Positions 53,805 through 62,311 are shown, counted from the stretch's first letter. The stretch is DNA of 64,000 bases from CAYQNU01 sp964419055 (GCA_964419055.1 CAYQNU010000001.1:186001-250000); one strand, 5' to 3'. The notes: a model not told the origin generated them from the letters alone. Made by a program: numbers and translations.

Positions 53805-54453
53805 ACTCCTTTGTTTCTTAACATTTCTTTTAATCGGCTCTTTTATTATTATTGGTCAGCGTGTCGTTGCACCCCGTCTATACAGTGAAATCAAACTTCA
53901 ACCTAAAAAGGACAGTTTGATGCAGTCAGTGGGCAAGAATAAAGAATTTTTGGTTGGATATGACCTTATTTCATTGGTTGCTTTGACTCATTTTCCAGAA
54001 TTAAAAGATGCTAAAATTCTGTTTAAATCTAAGTCTATTAATTCAACCATGCAGGCAAAACCTAAAGGATTGAATGTCTTTAGAAGAAAGGGTAAAAGAA
54101 AATACGTAGTGATTATAAATACCATTAATCCAAAAGTGCCTTTGGATAGTATATCTTTTAATGCCAAAATTGGAGTTTTGGGTCACGAATTGGCTCATAT
54201 AATTGATTATGAAAGTAAAAATTTCTGGCAAATAATCGGGATTGGACTTCGATATGGTAATAAAAAATATCGAGCCAAATTTGAAAGAGCAACCGACCAG
54301 CGAACATTGGATTATGGCTTGAAATGGCAAAGTTATGATTTCTCGACTTATGTTTTCAAGTACAATCAAAACAATACAAAATACTTAGAGTATAAGAAAA
54401 AAGTATATATGACTCCTGAGGAAATTTTGCTTCAATTAGACTCGTTGAAATAA
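53797..54453 (+). CDS. Putative membrane-anchored zinc metallopeptidase (HExxH)
   Basis: The 218-residue protein has an N-terminal TM or signal anchor (about 3-21). The gluzincin-like motif is at 130-134 (GHELAHIID), followed by FERATDQRTLDYGL about 30 residues later, where E163 could be the third zinc ligand. A possible substrate groove strand (VVIINTI) precedes the HExxH. I cannot place it in a named peptidase family. It overlaps arfB by 8 bp, so translation is coupled, but the two functions are not obviously related. Confidence 0.68.
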   Translation: MIKLLCFLTFLLIGSFIIIGQRVVAPRLYSEIKLQPKKDSLMQSVGKNKEFLVGYDLISLVALTHFPELKDAKILFKSKSINSTMQAKPKGLNVFRRKGKRKYVVIINTINPKVPLDSISFNAKIGVLGHELAHIIDYESKNFWQIIGIGLRYGNKKYRAKFERATDQRTLDYGLKWQSYDFSTYVFKYNQNNTKYLEYKKKVYMTPEEILLQLDSLK

Positions 54454-54503
54454 CGGCATAGTTTTATGTACTAACTTTTTTCTAATTCTTTCGTTCAAAA
54501 GCT

Positions 54504-55892
54504 ATGTTTTCAAAAAATATTCCCCTTCTAATTCTTCTTTTTATCACTGTTTTCATCAGGGAAAATAGTTGTTTTGGACAAATAAAATTCTCCAAATCTA
54601 CCTATGACATGGGCGTGGTTACTGGATCACCCAATGATTTTATTGACATTACGGTAAAAAATGTAAGCAATCAAAAAGTATATATTTTTAGGACAGATGC
54701 CGATCGTAAATTCTTTATTCAATATTCCAGTAAAACTCTTTTACCCGATAGCTCAATTTTCATCAGAGTAGCCTATAACCCTGATAAAAAAGGAGATTTC
54801 AATGATCAAATTCAGATTCATTTTAGTTGTTATAGCTTACCTCAAACCATAAGTATAAGTGGATTTGTAGCTGAAATTCCAGCAACTGCCTCAGCCTTAA
54901 ATTGTCCTAGTTTTGATAAACATAAGCCCAATAGTATTCCAGAAACCGAATATGTTATTAAAGTAATTGACAGTATAACTCGTCAACCTTTGCCACAATC
55001 AATGGTTAAAATTGTTGCAAACGGAATGCTTAGAGAGACATTACCTACAAGCGACAAAGGAACTATTTTGAAAAAAACAACCATTGGTTATTATTATTTC
55101 GTTGCAGACAAAGAATTATATTATTCTAATGACTACGCAACCTATGTAAACAGCAAAACAAAAGAAATTAGAATTGCGTTATTAAAAAAAGAACTCATTC
55201 CAATTGATGAAAATACTCCTCCTGATTTAATTCAGGTGGTGAATGAACCCTATTTCCCTATTGATTCGACAAAAAACCAACCACCTATTATTGTTGAAGA
55301 AACACCCGTTGATGAAAAATATCCCGATTTCCCTTTGTCGAAATTTAAGCCAAATAATATTGTCTTTGTAATTGACATTTCTTCTTCAATGAAAGTTGAA
55401 GGACGTTTGGATTTGTTAAAGGCATCTATGATTGAACTAACTAAAATGCTTCGAGATATTGATAAACTAACCATAATTGCCTACTCCAATCAAGCGAATA
55501 TCATTTTAGACACCGATTTTGTAAAAGATAAAGACACCATTATTGCCATCATTCAATCATTAGAAGCAGGCGGAGTGACCGATGGAGGCAAAGGAATGAA
55601 ATTGGGTTATGAAAAAGCACTAGAAGCCTTTATTCCTAATGGAAATAACCAAGTGATTATGACTACCGATGGAGCGTTTAATACGGGTGGAGATAATGTA
55701 TACACCATGGCACAAAAAAACACCAAAAAAGGTATCGACATGTCTATAGTGGGTATAAAAATGAAGGAACCCGATAAAAAAGCAATGTATAAAATTGCTG
55801 AATTGGGTAATGGTGCTTATGTAGAGATAAACAACTTTGATGATACTCAAACAGTGCTTAAAACGGAAATAAAAAAGAAGTCCAAAAAATAA
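54504..55892 (+). CDS. Secreted VWA-domain protein with N-terminal DUF1573-like domain
   Basis: The 462-residue protein has a signal peptide (about 1-26). An ASPM/SPD-2/Hydin-like (DUF1573-type) sheet (about 28-125; FSKSTYDMGVVTGSPNDFIDITVKN) and a linker domain follow. The VWA domain (about 282-455) has the MIDAS residues DISSS (Asp291) and TTDGAFN. The metal-ion site implies binding of a protein ligand. Known Bacteroidota relatives include BatA/B-like proteins, but none is adjacent. It lies 50 bp after the HExxH gene and the following gene begins 71 bp later. Confidence 0.88.
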   Translation: MFSKNIPLLILLFITVFIRENSCFGQIKFSKSTYDMGVVTGSPNDFIDITVKNVSNQKVYIFRTDADRKFFIQYSSKTLLPDSSIFIRVAYNPDKKGDFNDQIQIHFSCYSLPQTISISGFVAEIPATASALNCPSFDKHKPNSIPETEYVIKVIDSITRQPLPQSMVKIVANGMLRETLPTSDKGTILKKTTIGYYYFVADKELYYSNDYATYVNSKTKEIRIALLKKELIPIDENTPPDLIQVVNEPYFPIDSTKNQPPIIVEETPVDEKYPDFPLSKFKPNNIVFVIDISSSMKVEGRLDLLKASMIELTKMLRDIDKLTIIAYSNQANIILDTDFVKDKDTIIAIIQSLEAGGVTDGGKGMKLGYEKALEAFIPNGNNQVIMTTDGAFNTGGDNVYTMAQKNTKKGIDMSIVGIKMKEPDKKAMYKIAELGNGAYVEINNFDDTQTVLKTEIKKKSKK

Positions 55893-55963
55893 GGTTGGAA
55901 TACGAACTACTTCTAAATATATGCGCATTTTTCGTATTTTTACCGAAAATTTATTTTAAGAAC

Positions 55964-56260
55964 ATGTCAGCATTTAAAGATCTCATTAATGGTTCAGTTC
56001 CGGTAATTGTGCATATGTCGGCAGAATGGGCAAAACCAACTGAAATCTTGTCCCAAACCTTAAAAGAGGTAAAAGCTGAAATGGGTGAGCAGGTTAAAAT
56101 GATAAAAATAGATGTCGATAAAAACCCTGATGTGGCTTCAAAGTTTCAAGTAGTAGGTGTACCCACTTTATTACTTTTTAGAGAAGGCGTAATTAAATGG
56201 CGAAATTCGGGCATAATTGAAAAAGAAGAACTGATTGAAATTGTAAACAAACATCAATAA
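55964..56260 (+). CDS. Thioredoxin-fold protein lacking both active-site cysteines
   Basis: The 98-residue protein aligns with thioredoxin along its full length: VIVHMSAEWAKPTEILSQTL, MIKIDVDKNPDVASKFQVVGVPTLLLFREGVIKW. The canonical WCGPC is replaced by WAKPT, so no disulfide can be made. The cis-proline VPT and the core are intact, so the fold should hold. A chaperone or adapter role is the usual fate of such proteins. The ATG at 55964 is chosen; the upstream in-frame residues 55895-55963 are not thioredoxin-like. It is followed 6 bp later by a membrane protein gene. Confidence 0.85.
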   Translation: MSAFKDLINGSVPVIVHMSAEWAKPTEILSQTLKEVKAEMGEQVKMIKIDVDKNPDVASKFQVVGVPTLLLFREGVIKWRNSGIIEKEELIEIVNKHQ

Positions 56261-56266
56261 AAGGTA

Positions 56267-57673
56267 TTGAAATCAATTGCAGCTCCTTCTTCACATTTGA
56301 ATTGGTTTGCTCTGGTGAGTTATGGCATGTTTATCACTGCTTTTGTTTTGGCGATAGTTTTTGCTAAAGAGCGTCTTTTTGCTGATGCTTCCTACTACTT
56401 TTTTCATTCTATAAATCAAGGTTATCCTCAAGTAGATCACGATAGAATTACACTTTTTTTAGCTCAAATAGTGCCCTTAATCGGTTATTATATTGGTATT
56501 GGAGTAAAAGGACTTATTTACTTACACAGTATAGGTCATGTTTTGTTTTTTTTCACACTTTTTTTATACCTCAACTATTCCAAAAAACGAATATATCATG
56601 CTTTTGCAATAGCATTACTCACTTGCACAGGTGTTACAGTATTGTTTTTTAGTCCAATGCTTGAAATTTGGTATGGAATTGCGCTTGCCATTTGGTGGGA
56701 TGCAGAACTTAAAGACTCTTCAAATATGGGTTTAAAAAGGTACGCTTTTTTAAGTCTTTTACTTACATTTATTGTTTTGAGTCATCCCGAAAACTTTGGA
56801 GTAGCCTTATTTATATTTATCATGAATGCACTACAAAAAGGTGTTTCAAAAAATAATTTAATTTGGTTTTTTTCATTAATCATTGTGCTCCTAACTTATA
56901 AATGGATGACCTTTAGTGAATATGAGGCAGGTAAAATAAACAATGGGTTTAATACTGATCAGAATCAATTCTATGCTGAGCGTACCTCTCTTTCCTATTA
57001 CCTTCAATGGTTACACATGTTGCTTTTACATTATTATGATTGCGTAGCATTAATCCTAGTTGGTTTTGTAGGTTACGCTAAAACTAAAAATTACAAACGT
57101 TTAGCATTTGTTTTGTTGTCATTGATTGGTTTCGCAGTCATCATTCATTACACCAGTAAAGCTGATGAATTTACGCGATATAATGAGTCTGTGCACTTAC
57201 CTTTAGTAGCTATGAGCCTCATCGTCCTTATTGACGCCTTATATTTGATTAAAAGAACGGCAATTAAACATATTTTAGTGATTGGATTGATGGTCACCTT
57301 CACTTTTAGAGTATCATCAATTGTAGATATGGGAAATGAATTAAAGCAACGCACCGAACTAATAGAGTCCTTTATACAGAAAGCTGAAAAACAACAGTTG
57401 CAAAAGGGAATTGTTTCGGAAATAGATTTTGAAGGAAAACCCGGTTATTACAAAACTTGGTCTATTTCTATTGAAAGTTTGCTATTATCAACCATGAAAA
57501 ACCCAAATAAAACGATATCCATAATTACGGATGATGATTGGAACCACGATAAAAATCATATGCTGTCTAATGGCAGTAATTTTATTTTTAGACGTTGGGA
57601 AATTTACCACAATAATTGGCTAAACCCTTCTTTATTTAAATTGCCTGTTGAGGATTATGTATTTATAAAATAA
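56267..57673 (+). CDS. Polytopic membrane protein, possible GT-C-like
   Basis: The 468-residue protein has about ten hydrophobic helices (first at about 13-33). A soluble tail of about 110 residues follows. Between helices are short acidic and aromatic patches (DASYYFFHSINQGYPQVDHDRI, FYAERTSLSYYLQWL) of the kind seen in dolichol/undecaprenyl sugar-type GT-C transferases. I cannot show a catalytic motif, so this is a hint only. The start is TTG at 56267, 6 bp behind the thioredoxin-like gene. It is terminated by a strong hairpin. Confidence 0.65.
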   Translation: MKSIAAPSSHLNWFALVSYGMFITAFVLAIVFAKERLFADASYYFFHSINQGYPQVDHDRITLFLAQIVPLIGYYIGIGVKGLIYLHSIGHVLFFFTLFLYLNYSKKRIYHAFAIALLTCTGVTVLFFSPMLEIWYGIALAIWWDAELKDSSNMGLKRYAFLSLLLTFIVLSHPENFGVALFIFIMNALQKGVSKNNLIWFFSLIIVLLTYKWMTFSEYEAGKINNGFNTDQNQFYAERTSLSYYLQWLHMLLLHYYDCVALILVGFVGYAKTKNYKRLAFVLLSLIGFAVIIHYTSKADEFTRYNESVHLPLVAMSLIVLIDALYLIKRTAIKHILVIGLMVTFTFRVSSIVDMGNELKQRTELIESFIQKAEKQQLQKGIVSEIDFEGKPGYYKTWSISIESLLLSTMKNPNKTISIITDDDWNHDKNHMLSNGSNFIFRRWEIYHNNWLNPSLFKLPVEDYVFIK

Positions 57674-57711
57674 TTTAACAAAACTCATTTAAATTAGAAT
57701 ATAGATAAAAC

Positions 57712-57744
57712 AAAAAAACCAAACGGTTGTCGTTTGGTTTTTTT
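57712..57744. terminator. Bidirectional Rho-independent terminator
   Basis: A long stem with CCAAACG/CGTTTGG (57719-57725 and 57731-57737) flanked by A7 and T7, loop GTTGT. It works in both directions between the membrane-protein gene and the convergent exbD gene. Confidence 0.93.
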
Positions 57745-57769
57745 AATACTATCTAAAAAAGTTATTTTA

Positions 57770-58237
57770 TTAATTCTTATCTTTTACACTGTATTGAACT
57801 GTTAAAGCATCTGCCTCTCTCAACTCTTCTTGCACACCTCTCACCAATACCATTGGTGCATCTTCATCGATCGACATATAGTTGATAAGATCTTCTGTTA
57901 ACCAAATTTCTGTAAAAGGCTCATTTAATCTTTTTGAAGCTAAAAACACTCTTACCTCGCCTAAATTAGAAACGATGGCATCATCCATTTGCAAACGGTA
58001 ATCTTTTCCGGCTGCTCCGTCTTTCGGTTTACCAATCCAATAATAAAAAGTAGTAGTGTTTTTCTCAAATATTGTAGATTCTGTGGCATTGGGAAGTGCA
58101 ATAACCACTTTTTCTTCCTTATTTTTAAACTTTGCGGTAACCATAAAGAAAAACAACAACATAAATACAATATCGGGCAAAGCCGCTGTACTTATAGCTG
58201 GATCCTTTCTTTTCTTACCTTTTGAAAATTTTGACAT
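57770..58237 (-). CDS. ExbD/TolR-type biopolymer transport protein (short)
   Basis: The 155-residue protein has an N-terminal basic stretch and a single TM (about 20-40) with the proton-path Asp22 in LPDIVFMLLFFFM. A periplasmic domain with family strands follows (VIALPNATES, DYRLQMDDAIVSNLGEVRVFLASKRL). It works with ExbB-type channels to harness the proton gradient for TonB or Tol. It is the last of four genes on the strand, 15 bp behind the second ExbD. Confidence 0.92.
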   Translation of the reverse strand: MSKFSKGKKRKDPAISTAALPDIVFMLLFFFMVTAKFKNKEEKVVIALPNATESTIFEKNTTTFYYWIGKPKDGAAGKDYRLQMDDAIVSNLGEVRVFLASKRLNEPFTEIWLTEDLINYMSIDEDAPMVLVRGVQEELREADALTVQYSVKDKN

Positions 58238-58252
58238 AACTTTTACTTATTA

Positions 58253-58939
58253 CTAATTAGTTACTATGTTTTTAGCTTTCATGATTCGTTTCGGATACAC
58301 AGCATCAATGGCATCTTTCTTCAATTTATCTTCTTCAATTTTATCATTCAAAGAAGCATAAGGTCTATCAAATTTTTCTTGACACAACTCGTCTCTCAAA
58401 CTATTAATACCATTCAATACGGCATCATATACTCCTAAATAGGTTTTAAATTTAGTAGAGTTATCCACAGTAATGGTAATGATAGCTTTAGGAGACATCT
58501 CATTGTAATCTCCTACTTGTTTAATTACATCATACTTTTTTTGCCAATATTCAACAGAATCTGTTTTACCTTGAGCAGTATATTTTGCCACCTCTGCATC
58601 AATTTTAGCTGCATCAATAAAAGTGGTGGTAGGCCAAGTAGAAACTTCTAACGCTTTATCGTGAACATAAAATTTTCTCACCATATCAGGAATATCTTCT
58701 ATCTCAGCATAGTCGTTTTCAAGAAGAATCAAGTCATTTTTATTGGCTACAATCTCCAATACATTCTTAGGATTTACAACAATATCTTCAATTTGTTCTC
58801 TATCATTTCTCTGTGGTAAACGTTCTGAAACCACCTTTTCTTTGCTAAAAGTAGTGGTCACTAAAAAGAACACCAATAGCAAGAAAGCAATATCTGCCAT
58901 CGAACTAGCATTAATCTCTTCTATTTCTTTTTTAGCCAT
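58253..58939 (-). CDS. ExbD/TolR-type biopolymer transport protein (long)
   Basis: The 228-residue protein has a TM (about 15-33) with the conserved Asp16 in SSMADIAFLLLVFFLV. The periplasmic domain is longer than usual: about 70 extra residues (about 70-145) come before the C-terminal strands AIITITVDNSTKFKTYLGVYDAVLNGINSLRDEL. Two different ExbD subunits in one cluster are typical of Bacteroidota Exb systems. The next gene upstream is the 206-residue membrane protein (22-bp gap). Confidence 0.9.
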   Translation of the reverse strand: MAKKEIEEINASSMADIAFLLLVFFLVTTTFSKEKVVSERLPQRNDREQIEDIVVNPKNVLEIVANKNDLILLENDYAEIEDIPDMVRKFYVHDKALEVSTWPTTTFIDAAKIDAEVAKYTAQGKTDSVEYWQKKYDVIKQVGDYNEMSPKAIITITVDNSTKFKTYLGVYDAVLNGINSLRDELCQEKFDRPYASLNDKIEEDKLKKDAIDAVYPKRIMKAKNIVTN

Positions 58940-58961
58940 AACTGTTTACTTTTTGAAAAGA

Positions 58962-59582
58962 TTATTTAAAAATTCTTGAAACTTCACCAGCTATCCAAAC
59001 AAAAACGGCTCCTATAAGTAATATTACTGTGCTCATAAAAGCCCAAGAAGCAATTCTCCAATTTCCAGGAAGATATAATTTTTTCTCTTCATCTAAGGCT
59101 CCTTCCAAAACAGCTTGATTTTCTTTTTGCAACAATACAGCAGGTACCTCATCAGATACACCATAATAAATGGCAAGAAGTAATCCCACAAATCCACCTC
59201 CAATTGCAAAAGAAATTAAGAATTTTTTAGGATTAACCATTAATCCAATAACTAGCCCTAATACAACAGTAAGTATAACAATTAAAATTTGAATTAGAGA
59301 AAAGTTAATCACCCCTTTTACATCTTTATGCAAAACTTTAGACATTTCTTGTCTTTTTTCTTCACCTTTCGTTTCAATATAAGTAATCAATTCAGATTGC
59401 GTCATTTTGTCCTGGGCACCTTCGGCCTTTGCTATTTCAGTCCCTAAAGCTTGTATACCTTTGGTGTCTAATTTATCAGGATTTCCATCACTCCAAATTT
59501 TTCCAGTAAAATACACACCGATTACAATGAGTACAACCATTATTCCTTTGGCGATTAGATTGTATATTTTATTATTGTTCAT
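58962..59582 (-). CDS. Hypothetical membrane protein within the Exb cluster
   Basis: The 206-residue protein has an N-terminal TM (about 10-28), a charged segment (ALGTEIAKAEGAQDKMTQSELITYIETKGEEKRQEMSKVLHK) and three further TMs (about 93-113, 118-140, 177-200). It has no ExbB signature. Its place between exbB and two exbD genes, with matching strand and spacing, suggests an accessory subunit of this proton-driven complex. I do not recognise a named family. Confidence 0.78.
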   Translation of the reverse strand: MNNNKIYNLIAKGIMVVLIVIGVYFTGKIWSDGNPDKLDTKGIQALGTEIAKAEGAQDKMTQSELITYIETKGEEKRQEMSKVLHKDVKGVINFSLIQILIVILTVVLGLVIGLMVNPKKFLISFAIGGGFVGLLLAIYYGVSDEVPAVLLQKENQAVLEGALDEEKKLYLPGNWRIASWAFMSTVILLIGAVFVWIAGEVSRIFK

Positions 59583-59631
59583 TATTCAATAAAATTAAAT
59601 TGTTTATTATTAAACTAATCAATTATTATAT

Positions 59632-59656
59632 AAGTCTTCTCGTAAAGAGAAGGCTT
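59632..59656 (-). promoter_or_regulatory. Intra-operon stem-loop between exbB and downstream genes
   Basis: AAGTCTTCTC/GAGAAGGCTT with loop GTAAA, 10 bp with one G-T wobble, lies 12 bp after the exbB stop and 50 bp before the next start. No T run follows on the minus strand, so it is more likely an mRNA stabiliser or attenuator than a terminator. Confidence 0.6.
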
Positions 59657-59667
59657 TTATGGATTGA

Positions 59668-60498
59668 TTATTTAGATAACTTATGTTTAACCAAAATATC
59701 AATTAAAGATATAGAAGCATCTTCCATTTGGTTAACTAATCCATCGATTTTAGATACAATGTAATTATAGAAAATTTGTAAGATAATGGCCACAACTAAT
59801 CCTCCTACTGTTGTAATCAAGGCCAATTTAATACCTACCGCCATTGCTGCTGGATCTGCCTCACCCGTTTCACCAATTAAGGTAAAGGTTTGAATCATCC
59901 CAATTACTGTTCCCATGAATCCAAGCATTGGAGCCAAAGCAATCATTAATCCTATCCAAGGTAAACCTTTTTCCAATAATCCCATTTGTACACCACCGTA
60001 AGAAATTACTGATTTTTCAACCATATCAATTCCTTCTGAACTTCTATCCAAACCTTGGTAAAAGATACTAGCAACAGGACCTCTTGTATTTCTACAAACA
60101 TCTTTTGCAGCTTCAACTCCACCTGTTTTAAGCGCTTCATCTATTTTAGCTAACAACGCTTTTGTATTTGATGTAGCTAAGTTCAAGTATATAATACGCT
60201 CAATACATAATGCTAATCCAATGATAAGACATAACAATACAATAGACATGAATGTTGGATCTCCATCAATGAAAATAACTTTTAATTCTTCACTAAATGT
60301 TACTTCAGCTTGAGCTCCCGCTCCATTGGCAGTTGTGTCTGTAGCAACTTCTGTAGCTGCTGGTTCTGGAGTTACTGCAGTTGGCTCTGCGGCTGGTACA
60401 GCGCTTGTATCTGTGGATCCTGGCTGAGCGAAAGTAGCGTTAACACTTCCTATAGTCAAAAGACCAGTAACTGCGAAGAATGTTAAGAATTTTTTCAT
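59668..60498 (-). CDS. MotA/TolQ/ExbB proton channel protein with signal peptide and Ala/Pro/Thr linker
   Basis: The 276-residue protein starts with a signal-like helix (MKKFLTFFAVTGLLTIGSVNATFAQP). A low-complexity linker follows (about 27-65, VPAAEPTAVTPEPAATEVATD). The ExbB domain (about 75-276) has SIVLLCLIIGLALCIERIIYL, GLPWIGLMIALAPMLGFMGTVIGMIQTFTLIGE and GIKLALITTVGGLVVAIILQIFYNYI. Long N-terminal extensions of this kind occur in Bacteroidota ExbB. The ATG at 60498 is preferred over the TTG at 60507. The first gene of the exb cluster; a plausible promoter lies at 60552-60580. Confidence 0.92.
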   Translation of the reverse strand: MKKFLTFFAVTGLLTIGSVNATFAQPGSTDTSAVPAAEPTAVTPEPAATEVATDTTANGAGAQAEVTFSEELKVIFIDGDPTFMSIVLLCLIIGLALCIERIIYLNLATSNTKALLAKIDEALKTGGVEAAKDVCRNTRGPVASIFYQGLDRSSEGIDMVEKSVISYGGVQMGLLEKGLPWIGLMIALAPMLGFMGTVIGMIQTFTLIGETGEADPAAMAVGIKLALITTVGGLVVAIILQIFYNYIVSKIDGLVNQMEDASISLIDILVKHKLSK

Positions 60499-60551
60499 AA
60501 TGTTCAATTAAGTTATTACTATTTTTTCTAGTTGTTTTGAATAATTTTTTG

Positions 60552-60580
60552 CGAAGATAAGTTTTCCATTGATTATACAA
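60552..60580 (-). promoter_or_regulatory. exb cluster promoter, TTG-N18-TATCTTCG
   Basis: On the minus strand TTG (60580-60578) precedes TATCTTCG (60559-60552) by 18 nt. The -7 box has one change from TAnnTTTG. It lies 53 nt before the ATG at 60498. Confidence 0.4.
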
Positions 60581-60885
60581 TGCACGAAATTAGAAAAAAA
60601 ATTTATATGAGCTAGAATAAACTCATGAAAGGCACCTTTTTTTGATTAAAAGGTAAAAAGTTAACATTTGCTTAATATGTTTTACGTCTATGCGTTTTTT
60701 CATAAGAAAAATAAATCTTTAAGAAAATAGAATTGAAATTAATTAAATTTTTCTTTTGGCTTGCACTTCGACTTTGCTCAGTGACCGCAAAAGAAACAAA
60801 AGTTCAAGACTGTAAAGAGTTCAATCAAAAATCAAAGTACATTACAGTCATTCCAGCAGTTCTCGATACAATTTTCTCCATTTCA

Positions 60886-60960
60886 TTACGAAAACCACTC
60901 GAACTGACTCCCCGCGCAGCGTTACCATCGAAGTATAGTCAGGTCGAGTGACTTTCGTAT
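60886..60960. repeat. Imperfect 22-24 bp inverted repeat with 27-nt loop
   Basis: TACGAAAACCACTCGAACTGACT (about 60887-60909) pairs with AGTCAGGTCGAGTGACTTTCGTA (60937-60959), about 20 of 23 positions matching. The loop contains CCCCGCGCAGCG, richer in G+C than the flanks. Probably a REP-type or MITE remnant rather than a terminator. Confidence 0.65.
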
Positions 60961-61224
60961 ATTTTACATTGATTTTGAAAAAATCGATTGTAAAATAGAA
61001 AGTAGTATCGAGACCACCTTTCATAACACTTGATTTTTTAGATTAAACTCTTTAAGGTCGAGGGAGCCTTCTTTATGAAATTTCGAACCAATTTAAGTGA
61101 TAATATCTCTTATAAATTTTGACATATAATTCTAGTATTCAACAGTTCTACACATCAAGAATAGTTAAATTTTAAATGGGAAACATATTACTGGCATAAT
61201 TGAGGCACTCAAAATGTACTTCAA

Positions 61225-62283
61225 CTAAGATTTGATGGAACTATAATAATGCAGTGATTGGTATATTTCTTCTTCCGTTGCCAGACCATCAAACTGAACG
61301 CTGCCAATTTCGGTAAGTAAGGTTACATTAATTCCATTTGAACTATTTTTTTTATCTTGATACATCAATTGCAGTAATTCAGGAAAACAAGATTCGTTAA
61401 GAGAAACCTTACTATACCTTGCCAAAAGTTGTTTGGAAATGTTGTCTAATTGCATTTGACCCAGATTCCCTTTTTGAAATGAAATATGTGCTTCACACAT
61501 CATACCCACTACTACAGCCATACCATGTAAGAGTTCTTCGCCATGATTAATATAGTAGGTCTCAACAGCATGACCAACCGTATGCCCAAAATTCAATACT
61601 TTTCTTAATCCCTTTTCTTGAGGGTCTTGATTTACAATACTATTCTTTATTTCAATACTCTTTAAAATAACTTCATTCCAATTTACCTCCAAAAAGGGTG
61701 TGGAAACGCAATATTCCCAATAGTTGGCATCAGCTATAAGTCCATGTTTAAGGACTTCAGCATATCCCGAAAGTAATTGTTGTTGGGGTAAAGTCTTTAA
61801 ATATTCTGCTTCAATAAAAACACCCTTCGGTAAATGAAAGGCACCAATTTGATTTTTAAATCCCTGATAATCTATACCTGTTTTACCTCCAACAGAGGCA
61901 TCTACCATGGCTAATAAGGTTGTTGGTATATTTATATAATCCATACCTCTTTTATACGTTGCTGCTGCAAAACCGCCCAAATCGGTAATTACGCCTCCTC
62001 CAACATTGATAAGCAAATCTTTTCGTGTAAAGTTGTTTTCGGTTAACAGCTGCCATACCGAACTCAATGATTCCCAATTTTTATACTGTTCTCCTGAGGG
62101 AAGGGTTATTTGATAAATATTGGTTTTGCCTAGGAGTCGCATCTTTTGTAAAATTTGAAGGGCAATCGTTTCGGTATTTTCATCACATACCAATACAATT
62201 TTACCATTAGAAAATTGATCTAATAGTTCCATGAAATTACTTTCAAATAGTCCGCCTATTGCTATTGTATTGTTACTTTTCAT
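61225..62283 (-). CDS. aroB: 3-dehydroquinate synthase
   Basis: AroB makes 3-dehydroquinate from DAHP, the product of the enzyme encoded at 9729. The 352-residue protein has NAD-binding GGGVITDLGGFAAATYKRGMDYINIPTTLLAMVDASVGGKTG. SGYAEVLKHGLIAD and the metal ligands in FGHTVGHAVE and HGEELLHGMAVVVGM are also present. It is normal in length. The ATG at 62283 is preferred over GTG 62292. It is divergent from the M23 gene, and a 17-bp palindrome lies in the shared promoter region. Confidence 0.96.
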   Translation of the reverse strand: MKSNNTIAIGGLFESNFMELLDQFSNGKIVLVCDENTETIALQILQKMRLLGKTNIYQITLPSGEQYKNWESLSSVWQLLTENNFTRKDLLINVGGGVITDLGGFAAATYKRGMDYINIPTTLLAMVDASVGGKTGIDYQGFKNQIGAFHLPKGVFIEAEYLKTLPQQQLLSGYAEVLKHGLIADANYWEYCVSTPFLEVNWNEVILKSIEIKNSIVNQDPQEKGLRKVLNFGHTVGHAVETYYINHGEELLHGMAVVVGMMCEAHISFQKGNLGQMQLDNISKQLLARYSKVSLNESCFPELLQLMYQDKKNSSNGINVTLLTEIGSVQFDGLATEEEIYQSLHYYSSIKS

Positions 62284-62311
62284 AGATTTCACCCTCTTTT
62301 AAAGAATTAAA

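Larger units (their letters stand above)
60499..61224. other. 726-bp intergenic region, repeat remnants, no clear gene
   Basis: Apart from the exb promoter and an inverted repeat at 60886-60960, I see no gene. The segment around 60750-60830 (TTTGGCTTGCACTTCGACTTTGC, then CTCAGTGACCGCAAAAGAAACAAAAGTTCAAGACTG) resembles a sequence I have seen repeatedly in Bacteroidota intergenic regions. It makes a spurious 72-residue ORF (60733-60951). The right part (60960-61224) is AT-rich and featureless. Confidence 0.6.

Noticed and set aside
60733..60951. 72-residue plus-strand ORF (TTG start) in the long gap after the exb cluster
   Set aside because: Composition is not protein-like after residue 15, the frame covers the inverted repeat, and the sequence around 60750 matches what I know as a widespread non-coding repeat.
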